From Actinomycetota bacterium (GTDB taxonomy: Bacteria; Actinomycetota; Acidimicrobiia; Acidimicrobiales; AC-14), in contig VAWU01000025.1 in NCBI GenBank assembly GCA_005888325.1, positions 58,461 to 122,460 of the forward strand: a stretch of DNA of 64,000 nt, read 5' to 3'. Position numbers and translations under genes: made by a program. The notes below the pieces were generated by a model. It saw only the letters and a program-made list of their open reading frames with translations, was not told the origin of the DNA and did no database searches. The stretch's first letter is position 1; every line of letters begins with the position of its first letter. Shown piece after piece: positions 41,700 through 49,348 of this stretch.

Positions 41700-42917
41700 A
41701 TGTCCACCACCGTCGAACCCACGGTCGCGGCAACAGATCGCGCGACCGAGCAGGCCGTCGCCGAGCGCGTCGACCAGCTGTTGTCGGAGCACCCGCCCAA
41801 GCACACGCACCCGCGCGAGTTCCTCGGCCACCAGTTCGACCGGGGGTTGGCATGGGTGCAGTTCCCCGAGGGCCAGGGCGGCCTCGACGCCAGCCCCAAG
41901 CTCCAGAAGCTCGTCGACGAGCGGCTGCGGGCCGCGGGTGCGCCGTTCACCGCGATGCGCAACCCGATCGGGCTCGGCATGGCCGCGCCCACGATCGTCA
42001 CCCACGGCAGCGAGGACCAGAAGCGGCGCTACCTACGACCGTTGTTCACGAGCGAGGAGATCTGGTGCCAGCTCTTCAGTGAGCCCGGCGCGGGCTCCGA
42101 CGTGGCCGCGCTCGCGACGCGGGCGCAGCGCGACGGCGACGAGTGGATCGTCAACGGTCAGAAGGTGTGGACCACGCTCGCGCACACGTCGAGGCGCGCC
42201 CTGCTCATCGCGCGCACCGATCCCGACGCCCCGAAGCACCGCGGCATGACCTACTTCGTGCTCGACATGCATGCACCGGGCGTCGAGGTGCGGCCGCTGC
42301 GCCAGATCACCGGTGAGGCGGAGTTCAACGAGGTCTACCTCACGGAGGTGCGCATCCCCGACGCCGAGCGCCTGGGTGGTCTCGGTGAGGGCTGGCACGT
42401 CGCCCTGACCACGCTGATGAACGAGCGCGTGTCGATCGGCGGCGCCATCGCGCCGCGCGGTGGCGGCCCGATCGGCGAGGCGGTGCACCTCTGGCAGCAG
42501 CGCGCCGACAAGGACCCCGTCATGCGCGATCAGCTCACCCGGCTCTGGGTCGAGGCCGAGGTCAACCGGCTCACCAACATCCGCGCCTCACAGTTGCGCA
42601 CCCGCGGCACGCCCGGCCCCGAGGGCTCCACCGCGAAGCTCGCCTTCGCCGAGCTCAACCAGCGCATCTTCGAGTTCTGCGTCAACCTGCTCGGTCCGAA
42701 CGGGATGCTCTACGGGAGCTACGAGATGACGCGACCCGAAGAAGCCGCGCTCAGCGGACGCGACGTCCACAAGCTCTTCTTGCGAACGCGCGCCAACTCC
42801 ATCGAGGGCGGCACGTCCGAGATCATGCGCAACATCCTCGGCGAGCGCGTGCTCGGCCTGCCCGGCGAGCCCCGCGTGGACAAGGACGTCCCATGGAGTG
42901 ACGTCCCCAGGAGCTGA
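41700..42917 (+). CDS. Acyl-CoA dehydrogenase
   Basis: A 405-residue FAD-dependent acyl-CoA dehydrogenase. Signatures are CQLFSEPGAGSDVAALATRA (FAD/substrate contact), DEWIVNGQKVWTTLAH, LNERVSIGG, and EGGTSEIMRNILGERVLGLPGEP at the C-terminus. It belongs to the group commonly used in CoA-ester beta-oxidation, probably of branched, steroid-like or short substrates; which one is not clear. The terminal VPWSDVPRS is encoded in the first unit of a tandem repeat that continues past the stop. Electrons would go to electron-transfer flavoprotein. Confidence 0.94.
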   Translation: MSTTVEPTVAATDRATEQAVAERVDQLLSEHPPKHTHPREFLGHQFDRGLAWVQFPEGQGGLDASPKLQKLVDERLRAAGAPFTAMRNPIGLGMAAPTIVTHGSEDQKRRYLRPLFTSEEIWCQLFSEPGAGSDVAALATRAQRDGDEWIVNGQKVWTTLAHTSRRALLIARTDPDAPKHRGMTYFVLDMHAPGVEVRPLRQITGEAEFNEVYLTEVRIPDAERLGGLGEGWHVALTTLMNERVSIGGAIAPRGGGPIGEAVHLWQQRADKDPVMRDQLTRLWVEAEVNRLTNIRASQLRTRGTPGPEGSTAKLAFAELNQRIFEFCVNLLGPNGMLYGSYEMTRPEEAALSGRDVHKLFLRTRANSIEGGTSEIMRNILGERVLGLPGEPRVDKDVPWSDVPRS

Positions 42918-42953
42918 GTCGTCCCCTGGAGCGACGTCCCCAGGAGCTGAGAC
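42888..42953 (+). repeat. 33-base tandem repeat at the end of the dehydrogenase gene
   Basis: Two 33-base units (42888-42920 and 42921-42953) differ at three or four positions. Both contain GACGTCCCCAGGAGCTGAG, and a decayed third begins at 42954 (GTCC, then CCTGGAGCTCG). The first carries the C-terminal codons and stop of the gene, so the copies repeat the VPWSDVPRS-stop string in frame. Confidence 0.8.
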
Positions 42954-43058
42954 GTCCTTCCTGGAGCTCGATCGTGCCTACACCCCCTCGCTGAACCGCC
43001 CGTCGGGCTGGGCCTTCTGCATCATCCTGCTCAGGTCATCCCGCCGAAGGACCGATGA

Positions 43059-43247
43059 ATGAACCAGGGCATTCGGCCAATGACGACCGAAGGGATGGTG
43101 AGGCAGATGGATGCGCGGTTGGATTGGCACCCGACAGAAGCCGAGGTGCAGGCGATCATCGAAGAGCTGCGCCCGGTCCTCGCGGCGATGGCCGAGCGTC
43201 AGAGCCTCCAGATGACCGAGCGGCCCGAGCCGACCCGCTCGGCCTGA
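43059..43247 (+). CDS. Small hypothetical protein
   Basis: A 62-residue protein, not recognised. The acidic, helical middle (LDWHPTEAEVQAIIEELRPVLAAMAERQ) looks like a genuine protein helix pair. ATG 43059 is used, with ATGs at 43055 (other frame) and 43080 (MTTEG) close by. It converges with the gene at 43251, whose stop begins three bases away. Coding status is likely but not certain; no family could be named. Confidence 0.5.
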   Translation: MNQGIRPMTTEGMVRQMDARLDWHPTEAEVQAIIEELRPVLAAMAERQSLQMTERPEPTRSA

Positions 43248-43250
43248 GCG

Positions 43251-43535
43251 TCAGCGGTCGCGCAACCAGGGCCGCAGCACCACGAAGGACGCCTGCGGGC
43301 TGTCCGGATCGAAGTGAAGCTCGAGGATTCGCTCCTTGCGCTCGGGATCGAACACCTGCTGGAGGCCGCGGGCGACCGACGCGAGAACCGCCCCGGCCGC
43401 GGTGCGGCGCCGCCAGCGATCGATGGCACCGATCGCGCCGGTACCGTCGGGCGGAACGAGGGGCCGGTACTCGAAGAGGCGATCGTTGATCGACAGCGCT
43501 TGCAACGGGTCGTCGGCGCCGAACGGATCGTCCAC
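43251..43535 (-). CDS. Small hypothetical protein
   Basis: A 94-residue protein starting at GTG 43535, eleven bases after the DUF1003 stop on the same strand. It begins VDDPFGADDPLQALSIN and continues RLFEYRPLVPPDG, an Arg-rich helix, then VARGLQQVFDPERKERILELHFD and a C-terminal VVLRPWLRDR. No family was recognised and no membrane segment is present. It is the last gene of the run from the MgtE-like protein. The upstream open frame only shadows DUF1003. Confidence 0.65.
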   Translation of the reverse strand: MDDPFGADDPLQALSINDRLFEYRPLVPPDGTGAIGAIDRWRRRTAAGAVLASVARGLQQVFDPERKERILELHFDPDSPQASFVVLRPWLRDR

Positions 43536-43545
43536 CGCGAAGAGC

Positions 43546-44031
43546 CTACCGCTCGGCCGTCTCCCGCTGGACGTCGGCGAGGCGAGCGGCGATGCGGTCG
43601 AGCGCCCGCTCGAGATCGTGGTTGGTGACGACGTCGGCCAACGCGAGCCGGATCGACACCAGCTCGCGCGCGAGGAACTCCGTGTCGGCCAGCGCCCGGG
43701 CATTGACCTCGCGATCGCGCTCGATCTCCTCCCGGTCGCGATCGGCCTGGCGGTTCTGCGCGAGCAGGATCAACGGCGCCGCGTACGCAGCCTGCGTCGA
43801 GAACGCGAGGTTGAGCAGGATGAACGGATAGGGATCCCATTGCAGCCGGGCGGCGGCCACGTTGATCGAGATCCAGAGGATCACGAGGACGGTCTGGGCG
43901 ACGAGGAAGCGGGCGGTGCCGAGGAGCCGGGCGATGGCCTCGGAGAATCGACCGAAGGCCTCGGGGTCGTAGTGGATGCCGAAGCGGATGCCCCCGCGCG
44001 GCTTCGACAGGTCCTCCCGCCGTCTCACCAC
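43546..44031 (-). CDS. DUF1003 family membrane protein
   Basis: A 161-residue protein with two hydrophobic helices (near residues 41 to 58 and 67 to 88) and a charged coiled-coil C-terminus. The WDPYPFILLNLAFSTQAAYAAPLILLAQNRQADRDR run (here read in parts) is the DUF1003 signature. The function is unknown. Family members often sit beside MgtE/CorA-like genes, and here the MgtE-like protein lies 34 bases upstream, so a link with divalent metal or stress is inferred. ATG/GTG start at 44031. Confidence 0.88.
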   Translation of the reverse strand: MVRRREDLSKPRGGIRFGIHYDPEAFGRFSEAIARLLGTARFLVAQTVLVILWISINVAAARLQWDPYPFILLNLAFSTQAAYAAPLILLAQNRQADRDREEIERDREVNARALADTEFLARELVSIRLALADVVTNHDLERALDRIAARLADVQRETAER

Positions 44032-44065
44032 CGGTGCACCGCCCCTGTCGCGCGGGTCGCGGCGC

Positions 44066-45271
44066 TCACCGGTCCCGCCAACCCTCGGGCAGCACCCGGT
44101 CGAGCACGTCGTCGACCGTGACCGCCCCCACCAGCCGGCCGCCCTCGTCGCAGACCGCCACCGCCACCGCGTCGTACGCCGCGAGCCGCTTGGCCACCTC
44201 GGCCTCGGGCAGGTCGGGCAGCACCGGCTCGTTGCCGTCGTCGATGCAGTCGACGATCGCCGACGCGGGACGCTCCCGTAGCAGGCGCTGGAAGCCCACC
44301 GCGCCGATGTAGGGACCGGTGGGCGTCTCGGTCGGCGGGTGCACCACGAAGACCTGGGCGGCGAGGGCGGCGGCGAGGTCGACGTCGCGCAGCCGCGCCA
44401 GCGCCTCGGCGACGGTCGTGTCGGGGCCGAGCACCACCGGCTCGGGCGTCATGAGGCCGCCCGCGGTGTCGCCCTCGTACTCGAGCAGCCGTCGGAGGGG
44501 GAGCGCCTCCTCCGGCTCCATGGCCCGCAGGAGCTCGTCGCGCTCGCCGACCGGCAGCTCCGCCAGCAGGTCGGCTGCGTCGTCCGCCTCCATCTGCTCG
44601 AGCACGTCGGCCGCCCGTTCGATGTCGAGGCTCTCGATCAGGCGCACCTGCTCGTCCTCGGGAAGCTCCTCGAGCACGTCGGCCAGACGCTCGTCGTCCA
44701 TCGCCTCGGCGAGCGCCCGCCGCCGTTCGGGCGCGAGGCCCGCGATCCGTTGCGCCATGTCCGCGGGATGGAGCTCACGGAACTCGGCCACCTGGCGGGC
44801 CTCGGGCCCCACGTCGAACAGGGCCGCGGCCTCGTGCCACGGGGTGATGCGCGCCGCCCGCCGCCTGCGCAACAGGCCGCGTGGGCCCACGGAGACGGCC
44901 GCGACCTCCCAGGATCGGTAGCGGCCCGTGACCGCTTGCAGCGCCAGGTCGTTCACCACGTCCGCGCCGGACGGGCGGTCGAGCACGTCGCGCCGTGCCA
45001 GCAGCTCACCCGGGCGCAGCGCGAAACGGCGAAGGTCGACCGTTCCCGAGCTGAGGCGGATCCCCGACGCGTCGATCTCGCCGACGCGGTTGGCGTTCAC
45101 GAAGATGCGGCGGCGCTGCACCGAGGCCACGAAACCGAGCACACGCGGCGGCGCGCCCGGGCTGGAGGGCGAGAGGACGACGTCGTCGAGGCGCCCGATG
45201 GCCACCCCTTCGGCGTCGAGGAGGGGCAGGCGCACCAGCCGTGACACGTAGATCGGTGCCGACCCGCTCAT
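44066..45271 (-). CDS. MgtE N-terminal and CBS domain protein without membrane domain
   Basis: A 401-residue soluble protein. A PRC-barrel-like region (residues 8 to 120, VSRLVRLPLLDAEGVAIGRLDDVVL) comes first, then the MgtE N-domain with repeated ELP/ELPEDE helices (DVLEELPEDEQVRLIESLD and DLLAELPVGERDELL) and two CBS motifs (LMTPEPVVLGPDTTVAEAL and DAVAVAVCDEGGRLVGAVTVDDV). The magnesium channel domain of MgtE is absent, so this is likely a cytosolic sensor or regulator instead of a transporter. It may act with the DUF1003 membrane protein that follows. Confidence 0.88.
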   Translation of the reverse strand: MSGSAPIYVSRLVRLPLLDAEGVAIGRLDDVVLSPSSPGAPPRVLGFVASVQRRRIFVNANRVGEIDASGIRLSSGTVDLRRFALRPGELLARRDVLDRPSGADVVNDLALQAVTGRYRSWEVAAVSVGPRGLLRRRRAARITPWHEAAALFDVGPEARQVAEFRELHPADMAQRIAGLAPERRRALAEAMDDERLADVLEELPEDEQVRLIESLDIERAADVLEQMEADDAADLLAELPVGERDELLRAMEPEEALPLRRLLEYEGDTAGGLMTPEPVVLGPDTTVAEALARLRDVDLAAALAAQVFVVHPPTETPTGPYIGAVGFQRLLRERPASAIVDCIDDGNEPVLPDLPEAEVAKRLAAYDAVAVAVCDEGGRLVGAVTVDDVLDRVLPEGWRDR

Positions 45272-45291
45272 GTGCGCACCCTAGGACGGTC

Positions 45292-46230
45292 TCAGAGAGC
45301 GGCGATGGACTGCCGGGACATCCGCGGTCCGAAGCGCGGGGCGGTGACTCCCCCGGCCTCCAACAGGCGGATCACCCGGCCCCGGTGCCCGCGATAGGGC
45401 TCGAGCAGCTCCAGCATGCGCGCATCGTCGCCGCGGGGCTCGCCGGTCAGCGCCCACGACACCTGATGCGGCAGGTGGTAATCGCCGATGCTCACGGCGT
45501 CGGCGTCGCCCAGGGCGACGATGGCCACCTCGGCTGCGGTCCACGCGCCCACGCCGGGGACCGCCCGCAGGCGGCGGTGGGCGTCGGCGACCGGCAGGTG
45601 GACCGCCTCCTCCAGCCGGGGTGCCACCGCGTTCACCCGCCGCAGGGTGTCGGCCCGGCGGCGCTCCACGCCGAGGGGGTGGAACGCCCAATACGGCGCA
45701 GTCGCGAGCGCCGCCGGGCGGGGCGGGACGAGCATGCCCGCGTCGCCCGCCGGGCCGGGCGCCCGTTCACCGAACCGCCGCAACAGGCCGGCGTAGGAGC
45801 GGCGGGCCTCCCGCCCCGGAACCTTCTGCTCGAGGATGGACGGCACCGCGGCCTCCACCACGGCCTTCGAGCGGGCGATGCGCAGGCCGGGCAGGCGCCG
45901 GTGCAGCGCGCGTAGTAGAGGATGCTCGGGGCGGAACCCGCCGCAGGTGTCGTGACACCCCACGAGCTCGGGCGCGGCGTCGAGGGCCCACGCCGCCCCC
46001 GGTCCCCACGCGCGCACCCGCACCTCGCTCCCCTCGGCGGTGAGCCGCACGGCGGCCGGCCCGTCGGGTGTGCGGGTCGCCCGCCACACCCCGTCCGGCC
46101 CGACGCGCATCGAGGGGTCGAGACGACCCCGCCGCAACCAGCCCAGCGTGAGGCGGAGGTCGACCTCGTGCGGCGGACGGATGCACCGCTCGAGGGGTGC
46201 GCTCCTCGCTGCGCTGCGGTGCTCGCTCAC
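45292..46230 (-). CDS. DNA-3-methyladenine glycosylase II-like (AlkA-like)
   Basis: A 312-residue HhH-GPD base-excision glycosylase. The helix-hairpin-helix with catalytic aspartate reads AVPGVGAWTAAEVAIVALGD and then DAVSIGDYHLPHQVS, where the Asp after VSIG is the expected nucleophile-activating residue. The N-terminal domain resembles AlkA. There is no iron-sulfur cysteine loop. The start GTG 46230 lies inside the 33-base dispersed repeat, so the first 11 residues (SEHRSAARSAP) come from repeat sequence. It follows the small gene at 46227 by overlap. It removes alkylated bases during repair. Confidence 0.85.
   Translation of the reverse strand: MSEHRSAARSAPLERCIRPPHEVDLRLTLGWLRRGRLDPSMRVGPDGVWRATRTPDGPAAVRLTAEGSEVRVRAWGPGAAWALDAAPELVGCHDTCGGFRPEHPLLRALHRRLPGLRIARSKAVVEAAVPSILEQKVPGREARRSYAGLLRRFGERAPGPAGDAGMLVPPRPAALATAPYWAFHPLGVERRRADTLRRVNAVAPRLEEAVHLPVADAHRRLRAVPGVGAWTAAEVAIVALGDADAVSIGDYHLPHQVSWALTGEPRGDDARMLELLEPYRGHRGRVIRLLEAGGVTAPRFGPRMSRQSIAAL
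46198..46230 (-). repeat. 33-base dispersed repeat, copy 2
   Basis: Identical to 13027-13059. On the minus strand it starts exactly at GTGAGCGAGCACCGCAGCGC. The TGA inside its first four bases is the stop of the small gene at 46227, and the same GTG serves as the start of the glycosylase gene. Confidence 0.85.
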
Positions 46231-46496
46231 CGGCCGACCACGGGCACCCACCGGACACCACCGCGCGGTCCCGCCGTGCGCACCTCGAGCAGCTCCGGCC
46301 GCAGGGCGCGGGACCGGCCGTCGGCGTCGCGCAGGCCCACCGACCCGTCGGGCTCGCGACGCGAGACCGTGCCCTCCTGCCATCGGCGCGCGGCCGACCG
46401 CCGGAAGCGGACGGTGTCGCCCTGGCTCAGGCCGACGTCGTCGAGGCTGGGCCTGGACGCGTCGAACAGGTTGGGCTGGTCCGACCGCGGGGGCAC
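46227..46496 (-). CDS. Small hypothetical protein
   Basis: An 89-residue protein starting at GTG 46496 (VPPRSDQPNLFDASRP). The middle (GLSQGDTVRFRRSAARRWQEGTVSRREPDGSVGLRDADGR) looks like a short SH3-like or Tudor-like beta barrel. C-terminal EVRTAGPRGGVRWVPVVGR is basic. It lies between metB and the glycosylase, and its TGA falls in the 33-base repeat. A nucleic-acid or DNA-repair link would fit the barrel and the glycosylase neighbour, but that is inference. Confidence 0.65.
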   Translation of the reverse strand: MPPRSDQPNLFDASRPSLDDVGLSQGDTVRFRRSAARRWQEGTVSRREPDGSVGLRDADGRSRALRPELLEVRTAGPRGGVRWVPVVGR

Positions 46497-46528
46497 GGCG
46501 TCATCGTAGAGGGGGGCTGTGACAGGGG

Positions 46529-47689
46529 CTACGACACCGAGTCGAGCGCGGCGCGCAGGTCTGCCACGAGATCGTCGGCGGTCTCGATGCCGACCGACAG
46601 GCGCAGCAGCGCAGGGTCGACCGCGTTGGTCGACCCTGCCACCGACAGGTGTGTCATGCGTGCGGGGTGCTCGATGAGCGACTCCACCGCGCCGAGCGAC
46701 TCGGCCAGCGTGAACACCCGGGTGGCGGCCGCGACCGCGACCGCGGCGGCTTCGCCGCCTCGCAGGGTGCACGACACCATGCCTCCGAAGTCGCGCATCT
46801 GGCGGCACGCGATCTCGTGCCCGCGGTGGCCGGGCCGCCCCGGCCAGAGCACGCGGTCGACGCCCGGGTGCGCGTCGAGCAGCTCGACGATCGCGCGCGC
46901 GTTCGCGCAGTGCCGGTCCATCCGCACCGCGAGCGTCTTCACCCCGCGCAGCACCAGCCAGCAGTCGAGCGGCGCGGGCACCGCTCCGATTGCGTTCTGC
47001 AGGAAGCCGATCGACGCCGCGAGCTCGTCGTCGAGCACCGCGACGAACCCGCCCACCACGTCGGAGTGGCCGCCCAGGTACTTGGTGGTGGAGTGCACCA
47101 CCGCGTCGGCGCCCAGCTCGAGCGGTCGCTGCAGGTACGGCGTCGCGAACGTGTTGTCCACGACGCAGCGCGCCTCCCTGTCGTGCGCGTATTTCGCCAC
47201 CGCCGCGATGTCGACGATGGCGAGCAACGGGTTGGTGGGCGACTCCACCCACACGAGCCGGGTGGTCGGCTGCCACGCGGCGGCGAGCGCGGCCGGGTCG
47301 TCGAGGTCGACTGCGTCGAACTGCATGCCCATGGGCGCGAAGACGTCGTGCACGAGTCGCCACGTGCCTCCGTATGCATCGCTCGGGATGACGACGTGGT
47401 CGCCCGGGCGCAGCGTGCGCAGCACGGCGTCGGTCGCGGCCAGGCCGCTCGCGAACGCGAACCCGTGACGTGCGCCTTCGAGCGAGGCGAGGCACTGCTC
47501 GAGCGCGGTGCGCGTCGGGTTGGCCGATCGCGAGTACTCGTAGCCGCGGTGCTCCCCCACCGCCTCCTGGGCGAACGTCGAGGTCTGGTAGATCGGCGTG
47601 CTCACCGCGCCGGTCGCGGGATCGGGCGGCTGACCCGCGTGGATCGCCCGGGTCTCGAAGCCGTGCTCCGGCCTCCGGGGCCCGGTCAC
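46529..47689 (-). CDS. Cystathionine gamma-synthase/lyase
   Basis: A 386-residue PLP enzyme of the Cys/Met metabolism family. The PLP lysine is in VVHSTTKYLGGHSDVVGG, with the cofactor-contact SGLAATDAVLRTLRPGDHVV and VVDNTFATPYLQRPLELGAD. The C-terminus LSVGIETADDLVADLRAAL is typical. It joins cysteine and an activated homoserine or cleaves cystathionine. Paired with the cystathionine beta-synthase just upstream, reverse transsulfuration is the likelier role. GTG start 47689 overlaps the upstream stop (GTGA). Confidence 0.93.
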   Translation of the reverse strand: MTGPRRPEHGFETRAIHAGQPPDPATGAVSTPIYQTSTFAQEAVGEHRGYEYSRSANPTRTALEQCLASLEGARHGFAFASGLAATDAVLRTLRPGDHVVIPSDAYGGTWRLVHDVFAPMGMQFDAVDLDDPAALAAAWQPTTRLVWVESPTNPLLAIVDIAAVAKYAHDREARCVVDNTFATPYLQRPLELGADAVVHSTTKYLGGHSDVVGGFVAVLDDELAASIGFLQNAIGAVPAPLDCWLVLRGVKTLAVRMDRHCANARAIVELLDAHPGVDRVLWPGRPGHRGHEIACRQMRDFGGMVSCTLRGGEAAAVAVAAATRVFTLAESLGAVESLIEHPARMTHLSVAGSTNAVDPALLRLSVGIETADDLVADLRAALDSVS

Positions 47690-49341
47690 GGCGTGAGGTG
47701 CCGGGCCAGGAACTCCAGGACGTCCGACCGGCTGAGGATGCCGACGGGATGCCCCGCGTCGAGCACCAGCACCGCGGGAGCGGTCTCCAGCCGGGCCACC
47801 GCCATCTCGACCGCCTCGCCGCTCCCCAGCGTGGGCAGCGCCGGCCCCATCACCTCCGCGATGGGCCGATCGAGGATCGTCGGGTCGGCGAAGGCGCGGT
47901 CCATCAGCTCGCGATCCTGCACCGCGCCCATCACCTCGGCCAGGACCAAGGGCGGTTCCGCCTTCACGACCGGCACCTGTGACACGCCGAACTCGCGCAG
48001 CACCGAGATCACGGCGCGCACCGTCTCGTCGGGGTGCACGTGCACGAGGGCCGGGACCGTGGCGCTCTTGCGGGCGAGGAGATCACCGGCCGTCTGCCCG
48101 CTCGCCCGCAGGAACCCGTAGTCCGCCATCCAGTCGTCGTTGTACAGCTTCGACAGGTAGCCGCGACCCGAGTCGGGGATGAGGACGACCACCACGTGCT
48201 CGGGGCCGAGCCCGCGGCCCACCTCGAGCGCCGCCCACACGGCCGTGCCCGCCGAGCCGCCGACGAGGATGCCTTCTTCGCGCGTGACCCGACGGGCGGT
48301 GAGGAACGAGTCGCGATCGCTCACCATCACGGTGCGGTCGACGGCCGTGCGGTCGAAGGTGTCCGGCCAGAAGTCCTCGCCGATCCCCTCGACGAGGTAG
48401 GGCCGTCCGCTGCCGCCCGAGTAGACCGAGCCCTCCGGGTCGGCGCCCACGATCTGCACGTCGGGGTTCTGCGTCTTGAGGTACCGGGAGACGCCGGTGA
48501 TCGTGCCCCCCGTGCCGATGCCCGCGACGAAGTGCGTGATGCGGCCCGCGGTCTGGCGCCAGAGCTCGGGACCGGTCGTGCGCTCGTGCGAGTCGGGGTT
48601 GACGGGGTTGTGGTACTGGTCGGGCTGGAACGCGCCCGGGATCTCGGCGGCCAGGCGGTGGGCCACCGAGTAGTACGACTCCGGATGGTCGGGCGCGACT
48701 GCCGTGGGACAGACGATGACCTCGGCGCCGTACGCGCGCAGCAGGGCGATCTTCTCCGCGCTCATCTTGTCGGGCATCACGAAGACGCAGCGGTACCGGC
48801 GGCGGGCGGCCACGATCGCCAAACCGACGCCGGTGTTGCCCGAGGTGGGCTCGACGATCGTGCCTCCCGGCCGGAGCCGGCCCGTCGCCTCCGCCGCGTC
48901 GATCATCGCGACCGCGGGACGATCCTTGACGCTGCCTCCGGGATTGAGGAACTCGAGCTTGGCCAGCAGGTGGCACGACAGGTCGCGACCGATGCGGTCG
49001 AGCCGCACGATGGGCGTGCCGCCGACGAGATCGAGCAATGAGGTGGCGACCTCCATCGCCGCGCCGGAATCGGTGAGCGACAGCACCCGCACGCCGTCGA
49101 TCGGATGCGCGGGTGGGGCATCGGTGTGGAGCGTGACGGGAAAGCCGGCGCGGTGCAGCAGCTTCGCCGCGTCCGTCGCCGTCGCCCCGCCCACCACGCT
49201 CACGTGGCGGGGGATGCGGGTGCGGATGTCCGCGAGGAGCTCGGGGCTCACGTCGCCGGATGCGGCGCGGACCACGTGGCGGGCCTGGAGTCGCAGGCGC
49301 TCGGGGGCCTCGCCGTCGCCGACGATGACGAGCACGTCCAC
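47686..49341 (-). CDS. Cystathionine beta-synthase with N-terminal extension
   Basis: A 551-residue PLP enzyme. The synthase core starts near residue 96 with MEVATSLLDLVGGTPIVRLDRIG and contains the PLP lysine in LNPGGSVKDRPA, the phosphate loop GTIVEPTSGNTGVGLA and GIGTGGTITGVSRYLK. Two C-terminal CBS domains follow (LVHVHPDETVRAVISVLREFGVSQVPVV and GSGEAVEMAVARLETAPAVLVLD). The first 95 residues are an extra domain, MDVLVIVGDGEAP to SVVGGATATDAAKLLHRAG, not found in the usual 460-residue enzyme. The GTG at 49341 is seven bases from the preceding stop, which favours the long start over the internal ATG near 49056. It condenses serine and homocysteine. Confidence 0.9.
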   Translation of the reverse strand: MDVLVIVGDGEAPERLRLQARHVVRAASGDVSPELLADIRTRIPRHVSVVGGATATDAAKLLHRAGFPVTLHTDAPPAHPIDGVRVLSLTDSGAAMEVATSLLDLVGGTPIVRLDRIGRDLSCHLLAKLEFLNPGGSVKDRPAVAMIDAAEATGRLRPGGTIVEPTSGNTGVGLAIVAARRRYRCVFVMPDKMSAEKIALLRAYGAEVIVCPTAVAPDHPESYYSVAHRLAAEIPGAFQPDQYHNPVNPDSHERTTGPELWRQTAGRITHFVAGIGTGGTITGVSRYLKTQNPDVQIVGADPEGSVYSGGSGRPYLVEGIGEDFWPDTFDRTAVDRTVMVSDRDSFLTARRVTREEGILVGGSAGTAVWAALEVGRGLGPEHVVVVLIPDSGRGYLSKLYNDDWMADYGFLRASGQTAGDLLARKSATVPALVHVHPDETVRAVISVLREFGVSQVPVVKAEPPLVLAEVMGAVQDRELMDRAFADPTILDRPIAEVMGPALPTLGSGEAVEMAVARLETAPAVLVLDAGHPVGILSRSDVLEFLARHLTP

Positions 49342-49348
49342 GGCGCGG

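Noticed and set aside
41699-41702. ATG at 41701 (minus) as start of the LigD-type polymerase, overlapping the divergent ATG at 41700
   Set aside because: It would leave no promoter space and adds eight residues with no family similarity; GTG 41677 begins the conserved part.
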